From assembly GCA_016779605.1 (NCBI GenBank), contig JADHNH010000004.1:1-64000 (forward strand): a stretch of 64,000 nt of DNA, written 5' to 3'. A program made the translations under genes and the position numbers. Positions 24,880 through 33,167 of the stretch are shown here, one piece after another (position 1 is the stretch's first letter; the number at the start of each line of letters is the position of its first letter). The notes under the pieces are model-generated. The model ran no database searches and was not told the origin of the DNA. It worked only from the letters and a program-made list of their open reading frames with translations. The stretch is from Nevskia sp. (GTDB lineage Bacteria; Pseudomonadota; Gammaproteobacteria; Nevskiales; Nevskiaceae).

Positions 24880-27396
24880 ATGAGCGCCGCCGGCTGGTGT
24901 AGATTGCCGGACGTGAACGATCCGCACGCCACCGGCCCGGCGCCCACTGCAGCCGCCGCGCAGCAGCTGCACGGCGCGGCAGCGCTGGACGCCGTCCTCG
25001 CCGGCCCGCCCGGCGAGCTGCAGATCGGCGTGACCGGCCACCTCCTGCTCAGCGGCGCCGAGGAGCACAACGTGGTGCGGCGGCTGCGCGGCGAAGTGCT
25101 GCCGCAGCTGCTGCCGCCGGGCTGGTCGCGGCCGGTATGCCTGCTGACCGGGCTGGCGCCGGGCTCCGACCTGCTGTTCACGCGCACCGCCAGCGCCTGG
25201 CTGGGCGAGCGCGGCATTCCGCACCGCGTCGTCGGCCTGCTGCCGGTGCCGCTGGACACCCTGCTGCAGGACTGGCTGGACAACCTTCGCGCCACCGGCG
25301 AGCAGGTGCCCGCTCCGCAGCTGCAGCAGCGCCGCGCCGAGATCGAAGACACCCTGGCCGGCTGCGCCGCCGTGGTGCAGCTCATGCCGGCGAGCGCCGG
25401 TGCCGCCGAGCTACGCTCCGACACGTTCCGCCAGCGCCAGTACCAGCAGCTCGGCGCCTGCCTGTCGCAGCGCTGCGAAGTGCTGGTGGCGATCCTGCGC
25501 GAGGACAACGCCGTGCGGCCCGGCGGCACCGCCGAGGTGGTGCACTGGCGGCGCAACCCGCAAAGCATGCCGCCGGAGTTGTCGACCACGCCGGATCCGC
25601 GTCGTCGCCTGATCGTGGTCGACCCCGCACGGGACGAGGCGGCTGCCGGTGGCAGCGCAGCCACGCCCGGCAGTGCCCCCGCCGGGCTGGCGCTGCGTGC
25701 GGAGGAAGCCCTGCGCGCCGGCAATTACGTGCTGTGCCACGACCTCGCCACGCGCGCCGCCCGCGCCGGCCAGCCGGGCTTACGTGATGGCCCGCGCCTG
25801 CAATACCTGTCGCTGCTGGCGCTGGCCAACGCCGGCAGCGCCGACCTCGCCTGGCGCCGCTACGGTGCGCTGGGCCTGTCCGAAGCCGAGCTCGACGAGG
25901 ACTGGCTGGCGCTGAAGGGCCGCCTGCTCAAGGATCGCGCGCTGGTGAGCGGCCAGCCATCCGATTTCGAGCAGGCGGCGCTGGCTTACCTGGCCGCCTA
26001 CGAGCGCACCGGCGGCCATTTCGCCGCGGTCAACGCCGCCAGCATGTTCGCGCTGGCGGGCGCCAGGACCCGCGCGCAGGCGCTGGCGCAGGAAGTGCTG
26101 CGCATCACCGGCGATGCGGCCGAGGCGGCGGTGGCGGACGAGCTCGGGCGCTATTACCTGGCGGCCAGCGCGGCCGAGGCCGCGCTGCTCGGCGGCGACA
26201 CCCAGCGCTGCCGGCTCAGCCTGCGCCGTGCCGACCGGCTGGAACCGGCCAACGCCAATGCGCGCAGCCGCACGCGGGCGCAGATCCGGCTGCTGTGCCG
26301 GCACCTGGGCATCGAGGACCGCTTTTCGGCGATGCTGCGGCTGCCGCCGCTGATGTACCTGGCGCGCAGCGCCGAGCAGCTCGCCGAGGTCGGCGCCACG
26401 GCCGCCACTCCGGACGGCGCCGAGCGCATCGATGCGCTGGATGCCCAGGTATTCGCGCCGCTGTTGCGGCCCGCCGACCTGCTGGCGGTCGAACACTTCC
26501 TGCGGCGCGGCGCACGCCTGCGCCTGGTGCTGCCGGCCAGCCCGGAGGCGGTCGCGGCGCGCTGGCAGCGCAGCTTCGGCGCCGACTGGGCCAACCGCCT
26601 GTCGGCTTGCCTGCAGCAAGTGAGCGAGCTGACCGCGCTGCAAGGCTTCCTGGAGCCCGAGCTGCAGTGGGCGGAGCGCTACGTCGCCGCCATCGCTGCC
26701 GGCCTGGCGCGGCTGGCCGCGCGGCAGCTCGGCGGCGCCTGCCGCCGCATCGAGGTGGCCGCCGCCGAGGCCGGCGGTGTGGCGCTGCGCGAAACCGACG
26801 ACGACGGCGGCATCCTGGCGCCGGCCCTGCACGCGGCGCCGGCGGCGCGCGAATTCGGCACCCAGCGGCGCTTCGTCGGCCTGCTGTTCGCCGACATCGC
26901 CGGCTTCCGCCGCCTGCCGGACGACGAGATGCCGCGCTTCTGGTCGCAGGTGATGGGCAGCGTGGCGCTGATCCTCGCCGCGCACGGCGACAAGGTGCTG
27001 TTCCGCCACACCTGGGGCGACGCCATCAACGTGGTCACGGAAGACGCGCGCACCGCCGCCGAGATCGCCCTGGCGCTGCGCGACTGCATCGACGAGGTGC
27101 GGCGCAGCGAGTCGGGCATGCTCGGCCGCATCGACCTGCGCATCGCCGCGCACTTCGCACCGGCCTACGCCGGCTTCGACCCGATCGAGAACGTGCCCAA
27201 TTATTACGGCTCGCAGCTCTCGCTGACCGCGCGGGTGGAGCCGGTGACGCCGCCGGGCATGATCTTCGTCACCGAGCCGTTCGCCGCCAGCCTGGCGCTG
27301 GAGGCGCCGGACCGCTTCGCGCTGCACTACGCCGGCGAAATCGAGCTGGCCAAGAATTTCGGCAAATACCGCCTGTTCAACCTGGCGCAGAATTAG
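24880..27396 (+). CDS. SLOG-like/TPR-S-like/nucleotidyl cyclase-like signalling protein
   Basis: The 838-residue protein appears to have three domains. Residues 47-240 resemble the SLOG nucleotide-sensing superfamily: IGVTGH (49-54), LLTGLAPGSDLLF and a late LPVPLDTLLQDW match its 'vsaLAeGaDr...LPlp..Yl.DF' pattern. Residues 270-475 resemble the TPR-S/DUF4071 repeat domain (AEEALRAGNYVLC, GGHFAAVNAASMFALAG, AASAAEAALLGGD). Residues 665-838 resemble a class III cyclase: metal Asp672 in LLFADIAGF, Asp714 in HTWGDAINV and Arg785 in SLTARVE. The usual transition-state Asn is Ser781, so activity may be altered. No membrane helix. An in-frame GTG at 24913 is an alternative start. Domain names come from pattern memory. 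The stop codon carries a MITE. Confidence 0.8.
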   Translation: MSAAGWCRLPDVNDPHATGPAPTAAAAQQLHGAAALDAVLAGPPGELQIGVTGHLLLSGAEEHNVVRRLRGEVLPQLLPPGWSRPVCLLTGLAPGSDLLFTRTASAWLGERGIPHRVVGLLPVPLDTLLQDWLDNLRATGEQVPAPQLQQRRAEIEDTLAGCAAVVQLMPASAGAAELRSDTFRQRQYQQLGACLSQRCEVLVAILREDNAVRPGGTAEVVHWRRNPQSMPPELSTTPDPRRRLIVVDPARDEAAAGGSAATPGSAPAGLALRAEEALRAGNYVLCHDLATRAARAGQPGLRDGPRLQYLSLLALANAGSADLAWRRYGALGLSEAELDEDWLALKGRLLKDRALVSGQPSDFEQAALAYLAAYERTGGHFAAVNAASMFALAGARTRAQALAQEVLRITGDAAEAAVADELGRYYLAASAAEAALLGGDTQRCRLSLRRADRLEPANANARSRTRAQIRLLCRHLGIEDRFSAMLRLPPLMYLARSAEQLAEVGATAATPDGAERIDALDAQVFAPLLRPADLLAVEHFLRRGARLRLVLPASPEAVAARWQRSFGADWANRLSACLQQVSELTALQGFLEPELQWAERYVAAIAAGLARLAARQLGGACRRIEVAAAEAGGVALRETDDDGGILAPALHAAPAAREFGTQRRFVGLLFADIAGFRRLPDDEMPRFWSQVMGSVALILAAHGDKVLFRHTWGDAINVVTEDARTAAEIALALRDCIDEVRRSESGMLGRIDLRIAAHFAPAYAGFDPIENVPNYYGSQLSLTARVEPVTPPGMIFVTEPFAASLALEAPDRFALHYAGEIELAKNFGKYRLFNLAQN

Positions 27397-27539
27397 AACC
27401 TATCTCAAAAACGTAGCGAGCGCAGGCAGTTGGCGCGCCGAAGGCCGCGCAGGAACCGGAGCATACAAGTGAGTATGTGAGGATTCCGAGCACCGCCGGC
27501 GCGCCAAATGGCAAGCGCAGTAGGTTTTGAGATAGGTTC
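27396..27539. mobile_element. 144-bp MITE with 15-bp terminal inverted repeats and TA target duplication
   Basis: The ends are GAACCTATCTCAAAA (27396-27410) and its exact reverse complement (27525-27539). They are flanked by TA at 27394-27395 and 27540-27541. Internal inverted pairs TTGGCGCGCCG (27430-27440) with 27497-27507 and CATAC (27462) with GTATG (27473) let the whole element fold into a long hairpin. It has no coding capacity. TA duplications are typical of IS630/Tc1-mariner transposases, so a member of that family is the likely mover; no parent element is in the window. Confidence 0.75.
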
Positions 27540-27565
27540 TAGACACTCTTCACGGAATCCGCATC

Positions 27566-28105
27566 ATGGGATTGGGCATCGCAGTTCTCACCGTTTCCGA
27601 CACGCGCACCCTGGACGACGACAAGTCGGGCAGCCTGCTGGCGCAACGCATCGGCGATTCCGGCCACCGCCTGGCGGCGCGCGAGATCGTCACCGACGAC
27701 CGCTACGTGGTGCGCGCGCGGATCAGCGCCTGGCTGGTGGACCCCGCGGTGGACGCCATCATCGTCACCGGCGGCACCGGCCTGACCGGCCGCGACCTGG
27801 TGCCGGAAGCGGTGCGGCCGCTGCTGGACCGGGTGACCGACGGCTTCGGCGAGCTGTTCCGCTGGCTGTCGTACCAGGACATCGGCACCTCGGCGATCCA
27901 GTCGCGCGCGCTGGCCGGCAGCGCCAACGGCCGGCTGGTGTTCTGCCTGCCCGGCTCGCGCGGCGCCTGCGAGCTGGGCTGGGACCAGATCATCGGCAAG
28001 CAGCTCGACGTCAATACGCGGCCGTGCAACCTCGCCGAGCTGCTGCCGCGCCTGCGCGAGCCGGCGGACCGGCCGGCGGTCAAGACCGAGTCGCGGCGGG
28101 ACTGA
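27566..28105 (+). CDS. moaB: Molybdenum cofactor biosynthesis protein B
   Basis: MoaB/Mog-family protein expected to adenylylate molybdopterin during molybdenum cofactor synthesis, or a non-catalytic MoaB. The 179 residues contain [28 protein letters not shown] (the MPT-binding loop) and [29 protein letters not shown] follows. Length and motifs match E. coli MoaB. No other moa/moe genes are nearby. It starts 25 bp downstream of the MITE, so its upstream region has been rearranged by the insertion. Confidence 0.93.
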   Translation: MGLGIAVLTVSDTRTLDDDKSGSLLAQRIGDSGHRLAAREIVTDDRYVVRARISAWLVDPAVDAIIVTGGTGLTGRDLVPEAVRPLLDRVTDGFGELFRWLSYQDIGTSAIQSRALAGSANGRLVFCLPGSRGACELGWDQIIGKQLDVNTRPCNLAELLPRLREPADRPAVKTESRRD

Positions 28106-28142
28106 ACGCCGCGCCGGGTGGTGCGGGCGACAGATGCAAATC

Positions 28143-28177
28143 GGTCCGCAAATGCACGCCAATAAACGCGAATAGAA
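28143..28177 (+). repeat. 35-bp dispersed repeat, copy 1
   Basis: This copy begins GGTCCGCAAATGCACGCCAA and ends ACGCGAATAGAA. It matches, with a few changes, an inverted copy at 28295-28329 and a direct copy at 43478-43512. Copies 1 and 2 face each other 117 bp apart, so together they could form a long stem or mark the ends of a small element. Confidence 0.7.
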
Positions 28178-28197
28178 TCGGTTGATGTGTCGGGGCC

Positions 28198-28223
28198 GGA
28201 TTCCTCGCTTCGCTCGGAATGAC
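28198..28223. repeat. REP-like half palindrome
   Basis: GGATTCCTCGCTTCGCTCGG followed by AATGAC matches the right arm of the REP-like elements at 1142-1196 and 33075-33132. The left arm is missing. It lies between the two facing copies of the 35-bp repeat. Confidence 0.55.
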
Positions 28224-28294
28224 AACTAGAACTCAGGCCTTGCATGGACGAACTGAACATGCCGATCCACGTCGGGATTTGGTGAATGATTCGC

Positions 28295-28329
28295 TTTTAT
28301 TTGCGTTTATTGGCGTTCATTTGCGGACC
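28295..28329 (-). repeat. 35-bp dispersed repeat, copy 2 (inverted)
   Basis: Read on the minus strand it begins GGTCCGCAAATGAACGCCAA and continues TAAACGCAAATAAAA. It is the inverted partner of the copy at 28143-28177. The region between moaB and the ATPase gene (28106-28364) contains no gene and consists largely of these repeats. Confidence 0.7.
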
Positions 28330-28364
28330 TATTATTCAGGCCGGCAAGAACCACCGGCAACCGT

Positions 28365-30146
28365 TCAGGTGGCGGTGCCTACGCCCATGACTTCCTCCAC
28401 GCTGGTTTCGCCGGCCGCGATCTTGCGGCAGCCGGCGGCGCGCAGCGGGGTCATGCCTTCCTTGATCGCCGCGGCGCGCAGCAGCAGGCCGTCGGTCTGG
28501 TCGCCGATGCAGGACTTCAACGCCGGCGACAGCGGCATGATCTCGTAGATGCCGACCCGGCCCAGGTAGCCGGTCTCGCGGCATTCCAGGCAACCCACCG
28601 GCTCGTAGACCAGCTTCGGCCTGGGCAGCCCGGCGATGCCGGCAATCTCGTCCCAGCGCTCCTGGCCGATCTCCACCGCCTGCTTGCAATGCGGGCACAG
28701 CCGCCGCACCAGGCGCTGGGCGACGATCCCCACCACGGTGGCCTTGATCAGGTAGGCCGGCACGCCCAGGTCCAGCAGGCGCGTCACCGCCGACGGCGCG
28801 TCGTTGGTATGCAGGGTCGACAGCACCAGGTGGCCGGTCAGCGCGGCCTGCACCGCGACCTCGGCGGTTTCCAGGTCACGGATCTCGCCGACCATGATGA
28901 TGTCCGGGTCCTGCCGCATCAGCGCGCGGATGCCGTCGGCGAAATCCAGGCCGATCGAGGGCAGCACCTGCATCTGGTTGAACGCCGGATCGACCATCTC
29001 GATGGGGTCTTCGATGGTGCAGACGTTGACCTGCGGCGTGGCCAGCTGCTTGAGCGAGCTGTACAGCGTGGTGGTCTTGCCCGAGCCGGTGGGCCCGGTG
29101 ACCAGCACGATGCCGTGCGGCCGGCCGATCATGTCCTGCCACAGGCGCACCTCGGATTCGGAAAAGCCGAGCTGGCCGAAGTTGCGCAGCAGCACCTCGG
29201 GGTCGAAAATGCGTAGCACCATCTTCTCGCCGAAGGCGGTGGGCAGGCTGGCCACGCGCAGCTCCACTTCCTTGCCCTGCGGCGAGCGGGTCTTGATGCG
29301 GCCGTCCTGCGGCTTGCGCTTCTCCGCCACGTCCATGCGCGCCAGGATCTTGATGCGGCTGGTCACCGCCGCCATCACCGCCGCCGGGATCTGGTAGACC
29401 TCGTGCAGGATGCCGTCGATGCGGAAGCGCACGTTGCCCTGCTCGCGCCGCGGCTCCAGGTGGATGTCGCTGGCGCGCGAGTCGAAGGCGTACTGCAGCA
29501 GCCAGTCGACGATGTTGACGACGTGCTGGTCGTTGGCGTCGAGCTTGCCGGCGCGGCCGAGGTCGATCAGCTGCTCCAGCGTGCTCATGGTGCCGAAGGC
29601 GGCGAACTTGGCGCGCTCCTGGCTGCTCGCCTTGACCGACTTGGCCAGCGCGTAGAACTCCACCAGGTAGCGCTCGATGTCCAGCGGGTTGGCCAGCACC
29701 CGCTTGATGTTGCGCTTGAGCGCGGTGTCCAGGTCCTGCTCCCAGTCGCGCAGGTAAGGCTCCGAGACCGCCACCGTGATCTCGTCCTTGGTCACCTTCA
29801 CCGGCAGGATGCGCGCACGCGCCGCATACGCGTACGGCAGCACGCTGGTGACGCGCGCCACCTCGATCGACAGCGGGTCGATGCGCAGGTACGGCAGCCC
29901 GGTCTTGCCGGCCAGCCAGTGCACCAGCGCTTCCAGGGTGAGCTTGCGGCCGGGCTGCAGGCGGTTGTCCCACTCGCACTCGGCAATGCGCTGCAGCGGG
30001 TGCTTGCGCTCCGGCGGTGCCGCCTTGAGCGCGGCCGCCTGCTTGGGATCGATCAGGCCGTCGGCCGCCAGGTCGTTGAGCAGCTGCACCAGGTCCAGCG
30101 GCACCGACCGGGGCGGTGGACGCGCCGCCGGCGAATCGGCGTTCAT
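28365..30146 (-). CDS. GspE/PulE/PilB-family secretion or pilus assembly ATPase
   Basis: Hexameric ATPase of the type II secretion/type IV pilus family. The 593 residues contain an N-terminal GspE-N (MshEN-like) domain (about 60-200) and Walker A GPTGSGKTTTLYSS. The Asp-box TIEDPIEM, Walker B IIMVGEIRD and His-box STLHTND follow. A zinc-binding tetracysteine region is visible as CPHC and CLEC. No pilC/gspF, pilin or secretin gene is adjacent, so it is an orphan here and could serve either machine. Start at ATG 30146, which overlaps the stop of a possible 54-codon frame. Confidence 0.9.
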   Translation of the reverse strand: MNADSPAARPPPRSVPLDLVQLLNDLAADGLIDPKQAAALKAAPPERKHPLQRIAECEWDNRLQPGRKLTLEALVHWLAGKTGLPYLRIDPLSIEVARVTSVLPYAYAARARILPVKVTKDEITVAVSEPYLRDWEQDLDTALKRNIKRVLANPLDIERYLVEFYALAKSVKASSQERAKFAAFGTMSTLEQLIDLGRAGKLDANDQHVVNIVDWLLQYAFDSRASDIHLEPRREQGNVRFRIDGILHEVYQIPAAVMAAVTSRIKILARMDVAEKRKPQDGRIKTRSPQGKEVELRVASLPTAFGEKMVLRIFDPEVLLRNFGQLGFSESEVRLWQDMIGRPHGIVLVTGPTGSGKTTTLYSSLKQLATPQVNVCTIEDPIEMVDPAFNQMQVLPSIGLDFADGIRALMRQDPDIIMVGEIRDLETAEVAVQAALTGHLVLSTLHTNDAPSAVTRLLDLGVPAYLIKATVVGIVAQRLVRRLCPHCKQAVEIGQERWDEIAGIAGLPRPKLVYEPVGCLECRETGYLGRVGIYEIMPLSPALKSCIGDQTDGLLLRAAAIKEGMTPLRAAGCRKIAAGETSVEEVMGVGTAT

Positions 30147-30307
30147 GCCGGGCCGGCGCCGCCGGCCACGGAAGGCGCGGCACCAGCGGCGGCCGATTCG
30201 GCCCCGGTCACCCCTTCGGCCCCCATTTCCGGCGCCGGCAGCCGCAACCGCGGGGCGCTCGCCTTCGTGCCCTCGCGGGTCCGGCCCGCAGGCCATGCTG
30301 TTTCCAT
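30143..30307 (-). CDS. Possible small ORF coupled to the GspE-like ATPase
   Basis: This 54-codon minus-strand frame ends in TGA sharing four bases (ATGA) with the ATPase start, and begins at ATG 30307. A minus-strand TAAATT at 30324-30319 lies close upstream, so the mRNA leader would be very short. The peptide is Ala/Gly/Pro-rich without recognisable domain, so it may be a leader or a chance frame. Otherwise the 335 bases from 30147 to 30481 hold only spacer and the upstream region of the gene at 30482. Confidence 0.25.
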   Translation of the reverse strand: METAWPAGRTREGTKASAPRLRLPAPEMGAEGVTGAESAAAGAAPSVAGGAGPA

Positions 30308-30481
30308 GACCGGGAAATTTAGCACCATCCGGGCGCTAGCATGCGGCCACGGGCCGCACGCGCTGCGGCGCCGCTCCAGTCCGTGCCAGACTATCGGCCG
30401 CACCCGGGGGTGCAGCCGCAGCCCATTCGCAGGCGCCGGCATCCCACAGGCTGGGCGCCAACCGAACCGACGGAGGATCGA

Positions 30482-30988
30482 ATGACCCGACGACTGCTGC
30501 TGGCGGCTACCGCTGCCTTCGCCGCGCTGGCCCTGCCCGTTCTGGCCGACGCGGTACCGGCGCCGGTGGCGGTGGTGGACGCGTTTCACGCGGCGCTGCA
30601 CAAGGGCGACTCCGCCGGCGCGCTGCGCCTGCTGTCGGCGGAAGTGGACATCTTCGAGCAGGGCTTCGTCGACCACGCCCGCGCCAACTACGCCGGCGCG
30701 CATATCGCCGCCGACGTGTCTTTCGCCCAGGCCACCGAGCGCACCGTGCTGGAGCGCCGCATCCTCTGGTTCGGCGACAATACCGCCTGCGTGCTGTCGC
30801 AGACCCGTACCAAGGGAACGTTCCAGGGCCAGGCGATCGACCTGATCGGCACCGAAACCATGGTGCTGCAGCGGGCCGGCGCTGCTTGGAGCATCAGCCA
30901 TATCCACTGGTCGGCGCACCCTGGCGGCGGCGCGCTGCAGCCCGCCGGCGGCGACCAGCCGCCGGCAGCCACGCCACAACCCAGATAA
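30482..30988 (+). CDS. Secreted NTF2-like (SnoaL/DUF4440-type) protein
   Basis: The 168-residue precursor has a signal peptide (MTRRLLLAATAAFAALALPV, cut near LADA). The mature domain has the cone-shaped NTF2-like pattern: VAVVDAFHAALHKGDSAGALRLLSAEVDIFEQG, a central helix and ending SISHIHWSAH. It would be exported to the periplasm. Such domains bind small ligands or form part of larger systems; no function can be assigned. Strong GGAGG site before ATG 30482. The C-terminus is Pro/Gln-rich. Confidence 0.85.
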   Translation: MTRRLLLAATAAFAALALPVLADAVPAPVAVVDAFHAALHKGDSAGALRLLSAEVDIFEQGFVDHARANYAGAHIAADVSFAQATERTVLERRILWFGDNTACVLSQTRTKGTFQGQAIDLIGTETMVLQRAGAAWSISHIHWSAHPGGGALQPAGGDQPPAATPQPR

Positions 30989-31008
30989 GGCGCCGACCAA
31001 GCCAGCCG

Positions 31009-31914
31009 ATGAGCCGTCAATTCACTTCCAGCCTCGCCGGGCTGTTCATGTTCTGCCTGCTGAGCCTCAACACCGTGTTCTGGGCCGTGCCGCTTTACCT
31101 GGGCGCGCTGGTCAAGCTGGTCTGTCCCAGGGGCAAGGCGCGCGACCTGGTGTCGCGCTGGGTGGCGGGCACCGCGCAAACCTGGGCCACCATCAACGTC
31201 TGGTTCGGCGACCATCTGCTGCGCACGCGCTGGGACCTGCGCGGCGTCGAGAAGCTGCACCGCGACGGCCAGTACCTGGTGGTATCCAACCACCAGAGCT
31301 GGAACGACATCTACGCGCTGATGAAGGCGTTCGACCGGCATGCGCCGTTCTTCAAGTTCTTCCTCAAGCAGGAGCTGATCTGGGTGCCGATCCTGGGCCT
31401 GGCCTGGTGGGGCCTGGACTACCCGTTCATGAAGCGCTACACGCAGGCGCAGGTGCTGCGCAACCCCGAGCTGCGCGGCAAGGACCTGGAAACCACGCGC
31501 AAGGCCTGCGAGCACTACCGCAACGTGCCGGTGACGATCCTGAATTTCCTGGAAGGCACGCGCTTCACCGCGGCCAAGCGCGCGCGCCAGAAATCGCCTT
31601 ACACCTACCTGCTGCGGCCCAAGTCCGGCGGCATGGCGCTGGCGGTCAGCGCACTGGGCGAAAAGATCAATTCGCTGCTGGATGTCACCATCGTCTACCC
31701 GGAAGGCGCCAGGGGCTTCTGGGACTTCCTGTCGGGCCGCGTGCACAAGGTGATCGTGGAGGTGCGCAGCCTGACCATCCCGCACGAGCTGTACACCGGC
31801 GACTACGAGCAGGACCCGGCGTTCCGCAAGCGCTTCCAGGAATGGATCGCGCAGCTGTGGGCGGAAAAGGACCGCCGCATCGGCCAGTTGCTGAGCGAAT
31901 CGGCCGGCGGCTAA
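31009..31914 (+). CDS. YihG-type 1-acyl-glycerol-3-phosphate acyltransferase
   Basis: Membrane-associated PlsC-superfamily acyltransferase. The 301 residues show an N-terminal membrane segment (about 10-35) and the acyltransferase HX4D motif in VSNHQSWND. FLKQELIWVPILG, the FLEGTRF motif and VTIVYPEG follow. This arrangement matches E. coli YihG/YihG-like enzymes, which place acyl chains on lysophosphatidic acid and affect membrane lipid composition. Start at ATG 31009. Its TAA overlaps the stop codon of the convergent ACP phosphodiesterase gene by two bases. Confidence 0.9.
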   Translation: MSRQFTSSLAGLFMFCLLSLNTVFWAVPLYLGALVKLVCPRGKARDLVSRWVAGTAQTWATINVWFGDHLLRTRWDLRGVEKLHRDGQYLVVSNHQSWNDIYALMKAFDRHAPFFKFFLKQELIWVPILGLAWWGLDYPFMKRYTQAQVLRNPELRGKDLETTRKACEHYRNVPVTILNFLEGTRFTAAKRARQKSPYTYLLRPKSGGMALAVSALGEKINSLLDVTIVYPEGARGFWDFLSGRVHKVIVEVRSLTIPHELYTGDYEQDPAFRKRFQEWIAQLWAEKDRRIGQLLSESAGG

Positions 31915-32489
31915 ACGCTGGCCTGTTGCGCCGTTCCGGCGAGGTCCTGCAACAGCGCGGGCAGCGTATCGCCGGCCGGCGCCAGGTGCCTGCGCCAATC
32001 CCGCGCGGCGTCCAGCAGCGGCTGCGGCTGGCGCAGCCGCGCGGCGGTGCGCCGCACCGCGCGCTCGAAGCCCTCCTCGGTGCCGTAGGACAGCAGCAGG
32101 TCGCGCATCCGCGGCATGGAAGGCGCCATCGTGTCCGCCAGGCGGAAGCCGGCCTCCTCCGCCGCCACCGCCTGCGCAGCGCGCCGCGCAAAGTCAGCCA
32201 GCGGCTCGCCGCTGAACTCGCTCCAGCGCCGCGCCAGGCAGTAGTCGTACAGCAGGTCCAGCACGATGCCGGCGTAGCGCCGCCCGCCCGGCGGAAACCG
32301 CGTGCGCGCCTGCGCCACCAGCGGATGCGCGTCGGTGACGACGTCGACGCGGCGGTGCAGCCGCACCGAGGCTTCCAGCGCCGCCGGCAGGCGGCCATCG
32401 AGGCGGCCGCGCAGCACGTCGCCGAGCACCGCGCCGGCCAGCGGCAGGCCGGCGCGATCGGTCAGCCACAGATGCGCCAGATAGTTCAT
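31911..32489 (-). CDS. acpH: Acyl carrier protein phosphodiesterase
   Basis: Removes the 4'-phosphopantetheine group from ACP. The 192-residue protein starts MNYLAHLWLTDRAGLPLAGAV, the family's characteristic N-terminus. The conserved FPPGGRRYAGIVLDLLYDYCLARRW follows, with acidic and His residues typical of this HD-like hydrolase. Start at ATG 32489, chosen by that N-terminus over an in-frame ATG 12 codons upstream. It is convergent with the acyltransferase gene, and both concern lipid metabolism. Confidence 0.9.
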   Translation of the reverse strand: MNYLAHLWLTDRAGLPLAGAVLGDVLRGRLDGRLPAALEASVRLHRRVDVVTDAHPLVAQARTRFPPGGRRYAGIVLDLLYDYCLARRWSEFSGEPLADFARRAAQAVAAEEAGFRLADTMAPSMPRMRDLLLSYGTEEGFERAVRRTAARLRQPQPLLDAARDWRRHLAPAGDTLPALLQDLAGTAQQASV

Positions 32490-32557
32490 GCCCACCGCCG
32501 GCAAGGCCTTGGAAACACCGCCCATTGTGCCGCCCCGCCGCGGGCCGCGCCTGGCGC

Positions 32558-32563
32558 TATAGT
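32558..32563 (+). promoter_or_regulatory. Candidate -10 box upstream of the membrane protein gene
   Basis: TATAGT lies 36 bp before the ATG at 32600, in the spacer divergent from acpH. No convincing -35. Confidence 0.3.
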
Positions 32564-32599
32564 CGCGCTACAAAAACCGTATTCCGGAGGAAACCTGCG

Positions 32600-33001
32600 A
32601 TGCGTGCTGCACTGTCGATGGTGCTGGGCGTGGTGCTGGCGATCAACGGCATCGCCATGCTGGCGGCGGGACAGACCTGGTATCAGCTGGTACCTACCGT
32701 ACCCGATACCGGCCCCTACAACCCGCATTTCGTGCACGACATCGGCTGCGCCTACCTGGCCGCCGCGTTCGGCATGCTGTGGCTGGCACGCGACCGCCTG
32801 GTGGCCTGGCCGGCGGCGCTGGCCGGCGCCGTGTTCCAGGCGCTGCACGCGCTGACCCATGTCTGGGACCTGGCGGCGGGGCGCGAAACCCCTTTGCACT
32901 TCGCCATCGATATCGTGCTGGTGGTGGCGCCGGCGGCGCTGGCGCTGTGGCTGGCCTGGCCGCCGCTGGCGGCAGCGCGGGCCCGAGCCGGGTCGCCCTG
33001 A
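32600..33001 (+). CDS. Small integral membrane protein, 133 aa
   Basis: Four hydrophobic segments are visible (about 5-25, 48-68, 72-92 and 105-127), so this is a small inner-membrane protein. The loop after the first helix has GQTWYQLVPTVPDTGPYNPHF, and the third helix contains His residues in FQALHALTHVWD. A strong GGAGGAAA site precedes ATG 32600. Similar four-helix proteins are usually annotated as hypothetical; no function assigned. Confidence 0.8.
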   Translation: MRAALSMVLGVVLAINGIAMLAAGQTWYQLVPTVPDTGPYNPHFVHDIGCAYLAAAFGMLWLARDRLVAWPAALAGAVFQALHALTHVWDLAAGRETPLHFAIDIVLVVAPAALALWLAWPPLAAARARAGSP

Positions 33002-33074
33002 AGGGCAATATCCTCATCGGGATACGAGGCAGCCGCCGGCCAGGGCATTTTTCGATTCAAATGCATACATGTCC

Positions 33075-33132
33075 GTCATTACTTCGCGCAGCGAAGGATC
33101 TGGCCAGATTCTTCGCTGCGCGGAGTAATGAC
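33075..33132. repeat. REP-like imperfect palindrome
   Basis: GTCATTACTTCGCGCAGCGA and TCGCTGCGCGGAGTAATGAC form nearly perfect arms around a GGCCAGAT centre. This is the best-preserved member of the family also seen at 1142-1196. It lies between the 3' ends of two convergent genes and could end transcription in both directions; that role is inference. Confidence 0.7.
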
Positions 33133-33167
33133 AAATCAAACATGTCTGCAACGAAACGAAAATCGCA

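Noticed and set aside
27395-27540. Reading the palindrome as a rho-independent terminator
   Set aside because: The 15-bp ends with flanking TA duplications and 144-bp length fit an inserted element much better, and there is no T run.
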